From assembly GCA_900555265.1 (NCBI GenBank), contig UNSL01000001.1, positions 62,001 through 126,000 of the forward strand: a stretch of DNA of 64,000 bases. The letters are read 5' to 3'. The position numbers and the translations under genes are program-made. This document shows positions 53,796 through 61,031 of the stretch, piece by piece (within the stretch, counting starts at the first letter, position 1; each line of letters opens with the position of its first letter). This DNA comes from Candidatus Saccharimonadota bacterium. Its GTDB lineage: Bacteria; Patescibacteriota; Saccharimonadia; Saccharimonadales; Saccharimonadaceae. Below the pieces are notes generated by a model that worked only from the letters and a program-made list of their open reading frames with translations, was not told where the DNA came from and made no database searches.

Positions 53796-54839
53796 TTAAA
53801 ATTGTTCCAAAAAGTCCAATTTGCCACTTTCAAAATGACGGACATCTTCGATTCCATATTTCATCATAACCAAGCGGTCGATTCCGCAACCAAAAGCAAA
53901 TCCCGTATATTCATTCGGGTCAATTTGTGCCGCCCGAAGGACATTTGGATGAATCATTCCGCATCCCAATAGCTCAATCCAACCTTCACCAGAACAGACT
54001 TTACAATCAGGATTTTTTCCTTCACAAAACGGACAACTTAACGCAAACTCAAAGCTTGGCTCGGTGAACGGAAAGTAAAATGGATTAACGCGAACGTCAA
54101 GTTTCTTGCCGTAATATTCCTGCAAAAACTCTTGCAACGTAGCAATCAAATTGCCAACATTAACTCGGCGTGAAACGTACACACCCTCGACTTGATAAAA
54201 TGTATGCTCGTGGCGCGCGTCCAAATCCTCGTTGCGAAAAACGCGATCAGGAACGATAGCGGCAATAGCCTCGCCTTTTTCCAAATTGTCGCGATATTTC
54301 ATCAACACGCGATTTTGCATAGTCGACGTATGCGCTGGAGAAATCAAACGATCGCCATTAGAATCAGTTTCCTCGGTCATAAACGTATCGTAATCGTCGC
54401 GCGCTGGATGACCTTTTGGAAAATTCAGACTCTCAAACATATGGAATTGATCGTCAATTTCTCTGGACTCTTCCGTGACAAAACCCATGCGATTAAAAAT
54501 CTCAGAAATGCGCTCAATTTCAGCGCTCAGCGGATGAATCGTGCCTTGTTCGCTCGGCAAAAGTTCGGGCTTAGGCGAATTCACATCCATCGGCGCCGTA
54601 ACGTCAATCGACTTCAAGTCAACTTTTTCCAGCTCTTCCAGCCGCACAGCAATAGCCTGTTCAACAGCTTGCTTCAGCTCGTTAATCTGCTTGCCGAACG
54701 GACCACGCTCAACTGGCGGTAATGACTTGATTTGATCATACAATTCCTTAAGTCGTCGATCGCGCAAAAACTCACGCGGAGACTTGGATTGCGAAACCGC
54801 CAAAACTATTTCTCTTCTCAATTCGTCTAAGTCAACCAT
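53796..54839 (-). CDS. pheS: Phenylalanyl-tRNA synthetase alpha subunit
   Basis: PheS holds the active site for phenylalanylation. The 347-aa protein has an N-terminal coiled coil (about 1-90), class II motif 2 (VFRNEDLDARHEHTFYQVEGVYV), FPFTEPSFEF, a CPFCEGKNPDCKVC insertion with four Cys that may bind zinc, and motif 3 GFAFGCGIDRLVMMKYGI. It is preceded by a 78-aa membrane gene and followed by DUF998. Its partner pheT is 6.4 kb away across the island. Confidence 0.96.
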   Translation of the reverse strand: MVDLDELRREIVLAVSQSKSPREFLRDRRLKELYDQIKSLPPVERGPFGKQINELKQAVEQAIAVRLEELEKVDLKSIDVTAPMDVNSPKPELLPSEQGTIHPLSAEIERISEIFNRMGFVTEESREIDDQFHMFESLNFPKGHPARDDYDTFMTEETDSNGDRLISPAHTSTMQNRVLMKYRDNLEKGEAIAAIVPDRVFRNEDLDARHEHTFYQVEGVYVSRRVNVGNLIATLQEFLQEYYGKKLDVRVNPFYFPFTEPSFEFALSCPFCEGKNPDCKVCSGEGWIELLGCGMIHPNVLRAAQIDPNEYTGFAFGCGIDRLVMMKYGIEDVRHFESGKLDFLEQF

Positions 54840-54840
54840 T

Positions 54841-55077
54841 TTATCGTCCTTGCATTAAAAACATTACAATCACCGCACCAGCCATAATAGCAATTAAAAT
54901 CCACGCCCACGCCAAAGTCGTCGTCTGTTTCGTGCCTTCCAAATATCTTATGTCGTCGACGCCGTCCATAGTTGCCTTTTCTTGCAAACTCGAAGCCTTC
55001 GCCTTCTCTCTTAATTCCGCCGCAATTCGCTCTTGCAATTCACTGCGCTGATCCTGTTGATTTACAAATAATCCCAT
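54841..55077 (-). CDS. Small single-span membrane protein upstream of pheS
   Basis: I do not recognise this 78-aa protein. A soluble, charged N-terminal part (LQERIAAELREKAKASSLQEKA) is followed by one membrane helix near the C-terminus (about residues 53-73), as in tail-anchored proteins. The ATG is 6 nt after TATACT (55084-55089, minus), so it heads the pheS transcript with a leaderless start. It ends 1 nt before pheS. Confidence 0.65.
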   Translation of the reverse strand: MGLFVNQQDQRSELQERIAAELREKAKASSLQEKATMDGVDDIRYLEGTKQTTTLAWAWILIAIMAGAVIVMFLMQGR

Positions 55078-55134
55078 AACTACAGTATAGCAAATTATGT
55101 TATAATAGTCGTGATATTACTTTAAGGAGGGAAT

Positions 55135-56070
55135 ATGGCTACGAAGAAAACTTCAAAGAAAGCCCCAGTTAAAGCCGCAGAAAAGAAAACCGCTGCCGCT
55201 AAGACTGAAACCAAAACGACCGTCAAGTACGTCGTTACTGAATCTACCGCTAAAAGCAAGCGTGTCGAACTAGATTCTAAATTACCAAACAACTTAATTA
55301 ACATCGTTATTGCGGAAGTTATCGGCACATTCATTTTGACACTTGCCGCATTATTCGCATCAGATATTTTGTCATCGATGTATGTCGGTTTTGCGTTGAT
55401 GTTCATCGTTGCAGTTATCGGCAACATTTCTGGCGCACACGTAAACCCAGCTGTCACGTTTGGTCTATGGACAATGCGTAAGCTAAAGACCGTACTTGTA
55501 CCATTTTACTGGGGCGCACAATTCCTCGGTGCAATAGCAGCTATCGTACTTGTTGGCTCATTAACAAACGGCGGATTTGCCCTAAGCTTTGACCAATTCA
55601 CTGCGTTCTCTTGGAGTATCTTCGCGATGGAATTAGTCGGTACCGCTGTATTTGTATTTGGCGTCGCCGCAGTTTTGCAGCGCAAAGAAATCAAAGCAGC
55701 TGGTCAAGCTTTTGGAATTGGCTTAGCGTTGATGATTGGTCTTGTCGTATCTGGCTCAATCTCTTCATACATTAAAAGTACTGCTATTGCAAAAATCCAA
55801 AAAGATCAAAGCACTACTCAAACTGAGAAAAACGGCCGCACTTACCCACGCGAGATCTACATCTCAGGCGCAACTTTGAACCCAGCAGTTTCTTTGGCTA
55901 TTACAGAGAAAACCGACTCTCAACTACGTAGCAACGGAGTATTGCCAGCTGAAGGCGAAAAAAGCTATTCACGCTTTAGCCTGGAAGTAATTGCCGCTAC
56001 CCTAATCGGTGCAGCATTAGGCGGCAACCTATTTCTACTCGTCAATTACCGAAACAAAGACGAAGAATAG
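55135..56070 (+). CDS. MIP family channel (aquaporin/glycerol facilitator)
   Basis: The 311-aa protein forms a water or small-solute channel. Six membrane helices and both half-helix motifs are present: HVNPAVT and TLNPAVS. An unusual N-terminal extension of about 50 residues is rich in Lys, Ala and Thr (histone-tail-like), and a polar insertion sits before the second NPA motif. Residues for glycerol selectivity are not clear. AAGGAGGGAAT precedes the ATG and TATAAT lies about 30 nt upstream. A terminator follows. Confidence 0.92.
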   Translation: MATKKTSKKAPVKAAEKKTAAAKTETKTTVKYVVTESTAKSKRVELDSKLPNNLINIVIAEVIGTFILTLAALFASDILSSMYVGFALMFIVAVIGNISGAHVNPAVTFGLWTMRKLKTVLVPFYWGAQFLGAIAAIVLVGSLTNGGFALSFDQFTAFSWSIFAMELVGTAVFVFGVAAVLQRKEIKAAGQAFGIGLALMIGLVVSGSISSYIKSTAIAKIQKDQSTTQTEKNGRTYPREIYISGATLNPAVSLAITEKTDSQLRSNGVLPAEGEKSYSRFSLEVIAATLIGAALGGNLFLLVNYRNKDEE

Positions 56071-56086
56071 ATTATAACTTCACAAT

Positions 56087-56119
56087 AAAATATCCCGCTT
56101 AATCAGCGGGGTATTTTTT
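56087..56119. terminator. Bidirectional terminator between aquaporin and rmuC
   Basis: CCCGCT/AGCGGG extended by AATA/TATT gives a stem with A and T runs on both sides. It can stop both convergent genes. Confidence 0.88.
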
Positions 56120-56122
56120 ATG

Positions 56123-57193
56123 TCAATCTTCCTGAGTCGGCCGATCAATCAGCTCCGGCTGCGCTTGGTTATCGCCACCAGAAATTCGCACGACATCCTT
56201 ATCGATCTTCCCCAATTCCTTGTACGTATTGTTATAGTGACCAACAGTCGTACTAAGGCTTTTGCCCATTTTCGTCATCAACTCATCAAACTTTTTAATG
56301 TGAACACTCAATTGCCCAACTCGAACTTGAATATCCTTAGCTTGCTCTTCAATTTGCAAACTACGAAGCCCCTGAAGAACAGTCTGTAGATACGCCAGAA
56401 AACTAGTCGGACTAACAATAATCACTCGCTTATCTCGGAACGCATATTCAATCAAATCACGACTCGAACCGCCCTGACCGACATTGTTAATCAGAAGATC
56501 GTAATACAAAGATTCGCTAGGGATAAACATAAAAGCAAAGTCCATGGTGTTTTCACGCGGACGAATGTATTTACTAGTTTCGTCAATTCGCCCCTTAAGG
56601 TCAGCCTTTACTTTATTTAGCCACATTTCACGCTCAGATTTTGTCTCGGCGTTAATCATACGATTGTAATTCTCCAAAGAAAACTTACTGTCCACCGGCA
56701 ATATTTGACCCTTGTCCAGAAAAATAACCGCGTCAACAATTTCACCGTCCTTGAAGCGATATTGCATTTGATATTGCTTAGCTGGCAAAACATTATCCAG
56801 CACGCTTTCCAGATAAAACTCACCAAAAACACCACGCTGCTTTGGATTTTGTAACACGTTTTGCAAGGTTTTCAGATCGGTTGCCACATCAACCACACGC
56901 TTATTGGTCTCATCCAATTTCGCCAATCGCTGCGTCACGTCAGCCACCAACTTCGCGCTTTCTGACAATTGTTTCTGCACGGAAGTCTGAACTTGCGCAT
57001 TGCTTCGCTCTAGCTTATCGCTAACGGATTCGTTCAGTTTTGCAATAGTTCGCCCCAATTCCACGACATCGGTTTTAATTAGCTCGACGGATGATTGATT
57101 TTTTAGCTCGCTGATTTTTGATTGCAAGACAAATAAAGTCGCGCCCAAACCAATAGTAATAACAATTAAGAGAATAATGGTAATGATTTCCAT
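56123..57193 (-). CDS. rmuC: DNA recombination protein RmuC
   Basis: The 356-aa protein has a membrane helix at the N-terminus, a coiled-coil stretch (about 30-115) and an RmuC core with GVFGEFYLESVLDNVLP, LPVDSKFSLENYNRM and FMFIPSESLYYDLL, a nuclease-like fold. RmuC limits DNA rearrangements at repeats in E. coli; its exact activity is unsettled. It is preceded by another membrane gene on the same strand. Confidence 0.93.
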   Translation of the reverse strand: MEIITIILLIVITIGLGATLFVLQSKISELKNQSSVELIKTDVVELGRTIAKLNESVSDKLERSNAQVQTSVQKQLSESAKLVADVTQRLAKLDETNKRVVDVATDLKTLQNVLQNPKQRGVFGEFYLESVLDNVLPAKQYQMQYRFKDGEIVDAVIFLDKGQILPVDSKFSLENYNRMINAETKSEREMWLNKVKADLKGRIDETSKYIRPRENTMDFAFMFIPSESLYYDLLINNVGQGGSSRDLIEYAFRDKRVIIVSPTSFLAYLQTVLQGLRSLQIEEQAKDIQVRVGQLSVHIKKFDELMTKMGKSLSTTVGHYNNTYKELGKIDKDVVRISGGDNQAQPELIDRPTQED

Positions 57194-57211
57194 ACACTTA
57201 GTGTACAGTGA

Positions 57212-57706
57212 TTACAATGCTAAGACAACTCGTGCTAAGATTGCGAATAAAGTCATAAATAAAATTGCTGCGCCATTGCCACGAATTCTATTCAACCAGA
57301 TTAACGACAAATATATCAAAACTGTCGCCAAAACTACCCATAGCAATGACAAAATCCAAGATCCACCAGCCCATAATGTAACGCCCCACAATGACACAGT
57401 TGCCGCGATTACTACCAATAGAGGTCGCTTGACACCAAATACTGCCAACACTGGAACTAGCATAATTCCCGCCAAAACTAACGCAACATAAGATGCGATG
57501 CTTGTGCTGTTTGCGCAAATAGAAATATGCTCAGCGTTCGCGCAAAATACGGGTGTAATCATAAATTTATCAAACGCAAGCGCCAGCAACCAGATAGCCA
57601 CGCCGCTAGCTACTAAAATCGCCAAAATCCTCAAGAAAACTCGCCTTGAAAATGGATATGTGTAATCTGATATTTCTTCACGGAAAATAGCTGACAATAA
57701 TTTCAT
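57212..57706 (-). CDS. Unrecognised membrane protein, 164 aa
   Basis: I do not recognise this protein. It has about four membrane helices after a short cytoplasmic start (MKLLSAIFREEISDYTYPFSRR) and a Cys-containing loop (VFCANAEHISICANSTSI) that probably faces outward and may form a disulfide. The ATG at 57706 is 6 nt after TACAAT (57713-57718, minus), so it is leaderless; the longer frame to 57733 crosses that box. It is followed by rmuC. Confidence 0.65.
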   Translation of the reverse strand: MKLLSAIFREEISDYTYPFSRRVFLRILAILVASGVAIWLLALAFDKFMITPVFCANAEHISICANSTSIASYVALVLAGIMLVPVLAVFGVKRPLLVVIAATVSLWGVTLWAGGSWILSLLWVVLATVLIYLSLIWLNRIRGNGAAILFMTLFAILARVVLAL

Positions 57707-57751
57707 ACGTAAATTGTAACGTAAACTTGTCAATATTGCAAATGTATATGC

Positions 57752-58234
57752 TTAAATATTATGCTTTTTCAGGAGATTCATCGGTTTATACCAAACAATC
57801 CCTACGCAGGCAATCAATAATCCGCCAACAACGTCAAGTGGCGTATGCACCAATGCAATAACCCGACCGACACATATTAGAATCGTCATAACCAGACAAA
57901 CAACAGCCAGCCGCCAACTCTTTGCTCCGAAAAATACCGCCAAAGTAATTGCCATTGTAAATAGCGCGTGATCAGACGGAAAACCCGGATTATTAAGGAA
58001 TGACGCGCCGGCAGACACACCCAGAATCTCGAACGGGCGCATTTGATCTGGTTGATAAATTGACCCGATAATTTTTGCCGCCACATAAGCAGTCAAGCCA
58101 GCCATCAACACCTGACTATAAACTTGATATTTCTCTTTATTTGGAACCAATTTTATCAGCGCGTACGCACCAATTAGCACGACCGGTACCACTAGCCCGT
58201 CGGCAATTAGCTTCACAATCCATTGCAAGTTCAT
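57752..58234 (-). CDS. PAP2-family membrane phosphatase (BcrC-like)
   Basis: The 160-aa protein has five to six membrane helices and the PAP2 motifs: RPF in PDQMRPFEIL, PSDHA, and GRVIALVHTPLDVVGG (Arg...His...Asp). BcrC-type relatives dephosphorylate undecaprenyl pyrophosphate to recycle the carrier lipid for peptidoglycan. The ATG at 58234 is 6 nt after TATACT (58241-58246, minus), so the longer start at 58300 is unlikely. It is divergent from tRNA-Gln. Confidence 0.88.
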   Translation of the reverse strand: MNLQWIVKLIADGLVVPVVLIGAYALIKLVPNKEKYQVYSQVLMAGLTAYVAAKIIGSIYQPDQMRPFEILGVSAGASFLNNPGFPSDHALFTMAITLAVFFGAKSWRLAVVCLVMTILICVGRVIALVHTPLDVVGGLLIACVGIVWYKPMNLLKKHNI

Positions 58235-58272
58235 ACTATCAGTATATCGCGTCAACGACCACCCGTAAACGC

Positions 58273-58301
58273 TTGCGGAAATCATTTTTCTATAGTACAA
58301 T
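58273..58301 (+). promoter_or_regulatory. tRNA-Gln promoter
   Basis: TTGCGG (58273-58278), a 17-nt spacer and TACAAT (58296-58301) precede the tRNA by 12 nt. Confidence 0.55.
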
Positions 58302-58313
58302 TATGTTTGCCGT

Positions 58314-58388
58314 TGGGATGTCGCCAAGTGGTAAGGCAGCGGGTTCTGGTCCCGCCATTCGGGGGTTCGAATCCCTCCATCCCAGCCA
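58314..58388 (+). tRNA. tRNA-Gln (anticodon CTG)
   Basis: The 75-nt sequence folds as a tRNA: acceptor stem TGGGATG/CATCCCA, D-arm with GTGGTAAGG, anticodon stem GCGGG/CCCGC around TTCTGGT (anticodon CTG), and T-arm with GGTTCGAATCC. Discriminator G and CCA are encoded. With GatCAB present, Gln-tRNA is likely made by transamidation of Glu-tRNA(Gln). Confidence 0.95.
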
Positions 58389-58409
58389 AATTTGAGATTT
58401 AGCAGCCAA

Positions 58410-58829
58410 TTATTTGGCTGTTTTTTTCGTCGATAAATTTGCGCAAATCAGTAAAGCCCACATCATGAATACCAGAAAAATCGCAGCCACACTATTCACA
58501 TTCTTTATCGTTGCACCAAATATCACCGCCGCATACCCATTCACAAACGCTAAAAAACTAATTACTGTCATAATCCCCAAACTCAAAAAACCAGCCATTC
58601 TGCTCATCAGAGTAATTCTTTTTGGCATATTCATATCAATCAAAAATGGCAACGACGTTAGCTCAACAACCACCAATATTATCGCAATCGGAAGACTTAA
58701 ATATGGCGGAATCCCCGCAGAAGTAATGACCGCAGAAAACTTCTCAAACGTAAATAATTGACATAATAATGACACCATTATTAATAGTCCTGTAATCAAT
58801 TTAACAATTTTATTCACTTTTCTAGACAT
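58410..58829 (-). CDS. Unrecognised membrane protein, four helices (DoxX-like)
   Basis: The 139-aa protein has four membrane helices and resembles small DoxX/MauE-type proteins in size and layout; I cannot name it with confidence. A loop reads PFLIDMNMPKRITL. The ATG is 6 nt after TATACT (58836-58841, minus), predicting a leaderless mRNA. It converges on tRNA-Gln. Confidence 0.6.
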   Translation of the reverse strand: MSRKVNKIVKLITGLLIMVSLLCQLFTFEKFSAVITSAGIPPYLSLPIAIILVVVELTSLPFLIDMNMPKRITLMSRMAGFLSLGIMTVISFLAFVNGYAAVIFGATIKNVNSVAAIFLVFMMWALLICANLSTKKTAK

Positions 58830-58885
58830 AATTTCAGTATAGCTTGCGTGTCAAAAAAGCTCAAGCTTGTTGTATTTTTTACGAA

Positions 58886-59022
58886 AGCACTTGCACTTTT
58901 TATAAAAACGTCATAAAGTTAAATCAGCGAACGTTACAAAAATAAACACCACAAAATCGTATCTTTCGCTCTACGACAAATCCACCACAACTTAAAATAC
59001 CCCGTCTCTATGGGGTATTTTT
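58886..59022 (+). ncRNA. Possible small RNA between DoxX-like gene and trmD
   Basis: The plus strand carries a TTGCAC-like -35, about 17 nt, then TAAAGT, and the terminator at 58994-59022 lies about 80 nt further on. No start codon with a ribosome-binding site is visible between them. This is only a promoter-to-terminator bracket; the region may be empty. Confidence 0.2.
58994..59022. terminator. Terminator overlapping the trmD stop
   Basis: AAAATACCCC (58994-59003) pairs with GGGGTATTTTT (59012-59022). The trmD stop codon lies in its loop, so the terminator doubles as coding sequence for the last codons. Confidence 0.88.
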
Positions 59023-59676
59023 ATTGGTCAATATCCGCGATTGTTCAGCGCGCCACTCGGCAATTTTTCCGTGGTGTCCGCTCAATAAAACATCCGGCAC
59101 ACGTAAACCTTTAAACTCCTCAGGCCGTGTATATTGTGGAAATTCCAACGTTTCTCCATCTGAAAAACTTTCAATTTCCGCAGACTTTTCGCCGCCCAAA
59201 ACTCCAGGAATCAACCTAACAATAGAATCAATCATCATCATTGCCGCCAGCTCTCCGCCCGTCAGCACAAAATCGCCAATACTCCATTGCTCATCAACTA
59301 GTTCTAAAATTCGCTCATCAACACCCTCGTATCGCCCGCAAATAAATATCACACCCCTGTCATCATCGGCTTCTTTCTGGGCTTTAGCCTGCTTCCAGCG
59401 TTGCCCTCGCGGACTCATTAATACCACTTTCGCTGTTTCATCCTGAGATTTCGCAAATTCTACCGCTTTCCATAACGGTTCAACCATAAGAAGCATCCCG
59501 TCGCCGCCGCCATAAGGAGTATCATCAACCTGACGGCGAGGACCCAAACCAAACTCCCGCAGATTCACCGTCGTAAGCTCCACGATACCGTCTTTCTGGG
59601 CCTTCCACATCATGGAGTTATTAAAAACTCCCGTTGTCATTTCTGGGAAAAGCGTAATTACTTGAAACTTTCTCAT
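59008..59676 (-). CDS. trmD: tRNA (guanine-N1)-methyltransferase
   Basis: TrmD methylates G37 of tRNAs next to the anticodon, which prevents frameshifting. The 222-aa SPOUT protein has FQVITLFPEMTTGVFNNSMMWKAQ, RQVDDTPYGGGDGMLL, the SAM trefoil knot ICGRYEGVDERILELVDEQWSIGDFVLTGGELAAM and LLSGHHGKI. The ATG is 7 nt after TACACT (59684-59689). Its promoter (-35 TGGACA, 59707-59712) overlaps that of cassette E on the other strand. Confidence 0.96.
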   Translation of the reverse strand: MRKFQVITLFPEMTTGVFNNSMMWKAQKDGIVELTTVNLREFGLGPRRQVDDTPYGGGDGMLLMVEPLWKAVEFAKSQDETAKVVLMSPRGQRWKQAKAQKEADDDRGVIFICGRYEGVDERILELVDEQWSIGDFVLTGGELAAMMMIDSIVRLIPGVLGGEKSAEIESFSDGETLEFPQYTRPEEFKGLRVPDVLLSGHHGKIAEWRAEQSRILTNKNTP

Positions 59677-59683
59677 CTGTTAC

Positions 59684-59712
59684 AGTGTACCAAGTGTTGA
59701 CTTTTTTGTCCA
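59684..59712 (-). promoter_or_regulatory. trmD promoter, overlapping cassette E promoter
   Basis: On the minus strand TGGACA (59707-59712), a 17-nt spacer and TACACT (59684-59689) precede trmD. The cassette E -35 (59697-59702, plus) falls inside this spacer. Confidence 0.65.
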
Positions 59713-59725
59713 GGTATGATATGTA
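59697..59725 (+). promoter_or_regulatory. Cassette E promoter
   Basis: TTGACT (59697-59702), a 17-nt spacer ending TGA, and TATGTA (59720-59725), followed by TATATTAGCC, form an extended -10 promoter much like cassette A's. Confidence 0.65.
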
Positions 59726-59731
59726 TATATT

Positions 59732-59781
59732 AGCCTTTACTCAACCGAGTAAAGGTAGCCCTTACATAGAAAGGAATTGTC
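59732..59781 (+). promoter_or_regulatory. Cassette E leader with 5'-terminal hairpin
   Basis: CCTTTACTC (59734-59742) pairs perfectly with GAGTAAAGG (59747-59755) around an AACC loop at the expected RNA 5' end. GAAAGGA (59769-59775) lies 6 nt before the ATG and is free. Confidence 0.7.
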
Positions 59782-60363
59782 ATGAACAACAATCCCGGTT
59801 CGTGGATGAATACTCTCGCAAAATGCGGGCTCCTAGAATACTCTACGGTAAAGGAGGAGGGTGATGGTCATGTCTCCATCACCATCAACACTATAACCGA
59901 TATTATGCCGGAGCCCTCATTCGACAAGCAGTCGAAGGAAGCGGCATCAAAGATTTTATCTCTATGCGAGATCAGCGAGATTTGTCTCACGGGCAATTAC
60001 GGGGTCACCTTGACCTCCCGATATGATGGTTGTACTATCACCATTGACGACCTCGATTTTGAGCCAATTCGCGAAGAAAATCTGGACAAGGAATCTGTCC
60101 GACTGGACAACGAACTTAACGAGATTGATTGGATAGGTTATCCCCAGGTTAGCCTGTACATCTTCCTTGAAAAGATCGTTGGAAGTGATCTCGCTAAAGT
60201 TTTCCTTCGCCATTTCTCGCCAGAGGTATGTCTGCGTCGAATCTACTACCCCGAGGAGTGCCAGAGGCACCTCTCTCGGATCTATCGGACGTTTAAGAAA
60301 TCCGACTATGACCTGTGGGACAGTTCGAAACCAGTATGGGCGATCGTCCCGCGCAAGGGCTAA
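59782..60363 (+). CDS. Cassette E orphan protein, soluble
   Basis: I do not recognise this 193-aa protein. It is acidic, without signal peptide or membrane segments. The first half is beta-rich (GHVSITINTITDIMP, GNYGVTLTSRYDGCTITIDDLDF) and the second half helical and basic (SLYIFLEKIVGSDLAKVFLRHFSPEVCLRRIYYPEECQRHLSRIYRTFKK). Three Cys cluster near 150-160. GAAAGGA sets the ATG. Codons lean to C- and G-ending forms (ATC, CTC, GAG, GTC), unlike the flanking trmD and khpA. Same cassette design as A-D. Confidence 0.7.
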   Translation: MNNNPGSWMNTLAKCGLLEYSTVKEEGDGHVSITINTITDIMPEPSFDKQSKEAASKILSLCEISEICLTGNYGVTLTSRYDGCTITIDDLDFEPIREENLDKESVRLDNELNEIDWIGYPQVSLYIFLEKIVGSDLAKVFLRHFSPEVCLRRIYYPEECQRHLSRIYRTFKKSDYDLWDSSKPVWAIVPRKG

Positions 60364-60373
60364 AGCCCGCTGA

Positions 60374-60428
60374 GAAAATAGCTCGTTGAGACATCAAGTC
60401 CCAACTTGAGCCTCGGCGGGCTATTTTC
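60374..60428 (+). terminator. Cassette E 3' hairpin
   Basis: GAAAATAGCTCGTTGAG pairs with CTCGGCGGGCTATTTTC over 17 bp with no mismatch (three G-U pairs in the inner half plus one near the middle), and CAAGT/ACTTG closes the inner loop. It is the cleanest copy of the family also seen at 20154-20213 and 39921-40030. Confidence 0.8.
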
Positions 60429-60458
60429 ATGTCTTTTTATAGAAATTATTTCCCCACC

Positions 60459-60488
60459 AAAAAACCGCCCCAATAAGGACGGTTTTTT
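60459..60488 (-). terminator. Terminator after the khpA operon
   Basis: AAAAAACCG/CGGTTTTTT extended by CC/GG gives a stem with T runs on both strands. It lies downstream of khpA and can also stop read-through from cassette E. Confidence 0.85.
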
Positions 60489-60571
60489 AGCACAAATAAG
60501 GCTCTCAATGGTTACCCATTGTCTCGCATAGAGCTGTTCTCGCATAATGTCTGTGCTTGAACTGGTTTTAA

Positions 60572-60961
60572 TTATATATCAAGATCGTCGAGTTCTGCAA
60601 GCTCTTTTCTGGTGTTTTCTGCGTAAGATGATTCATTTTCCACAGCTTCATCTGTTGAGTTATCCACAGAAGCATTACCGTTATAATCATTTTCTTCGCG
60701 TGCGCCAGAAAAACCATCATTGTTAACAATCTTCAAGTTATATCGAGCGTCATTCTTTGCACCCAAAGCTCGCAGAAGTGTACGCAAACTCTGTGCCGTA
60801 CTGCCGCGCTTACCAATAACTCGACCCAAATCTGCTGGATTAACTGTCAATGTTAGTAAAACGCCTTTTTCGTCAATTGTTCGGTCTACTACGACATCTT
60901 CTGGATGTCCAACCAACGCCTTTACAGTATATTCTACAAACTGCTGATCTATTGTTGACAT
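60572..60961 (-). CDS. khpA: KH-domain RNA-binding protein KhpA with acidic tail
   Basis: KhpA is a small KH protein that binds many RNAs and in Gram-positives partners KhpB in cell-division control. The first ~80 residues of the 129-aa protein match: EYTVKALVGHPEDVVVDRTIDEKGVLLTLTV and the RNA-binding loop GRVIGKRGSTAQSLRTLLRA. The remaining ~50 residues are acidic and polar (NASVDNSTDEAVENESSYAENTRKELAELDDLDI) and are absent in typical KhpA. The ATG at 60961 is preceded by AGGAGG; the longer frame to 61024 is unlikely. It lies downstream of rnc. Confidence 0.92.
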   Translation of the reverse strand: MSTIDQQFVEYTVKALVGHPEDVVVDRTIDEKGVLLTLTVNPADLGRVIGKRGSTAQSLRTLLRALGAKNDARYNLKIVNNDGFSGAREENDYNGNASVDNSTDEAVENESSYAENTRKELAELDDLDI

Positions 60962-61031
60962 TCTGCCCCTCCTCCTGGAATTAAACTGTATTTTCATTAT
61001 ACACGAGCAGTTTACGCCGTGCAAACTTTAA

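Noticed and set aside
60360..60545. 61-codon minus-strand frame between cassette E and khpA
   Set aside because: It is covered by two hairpin terminators and has no ribosome-binding site.
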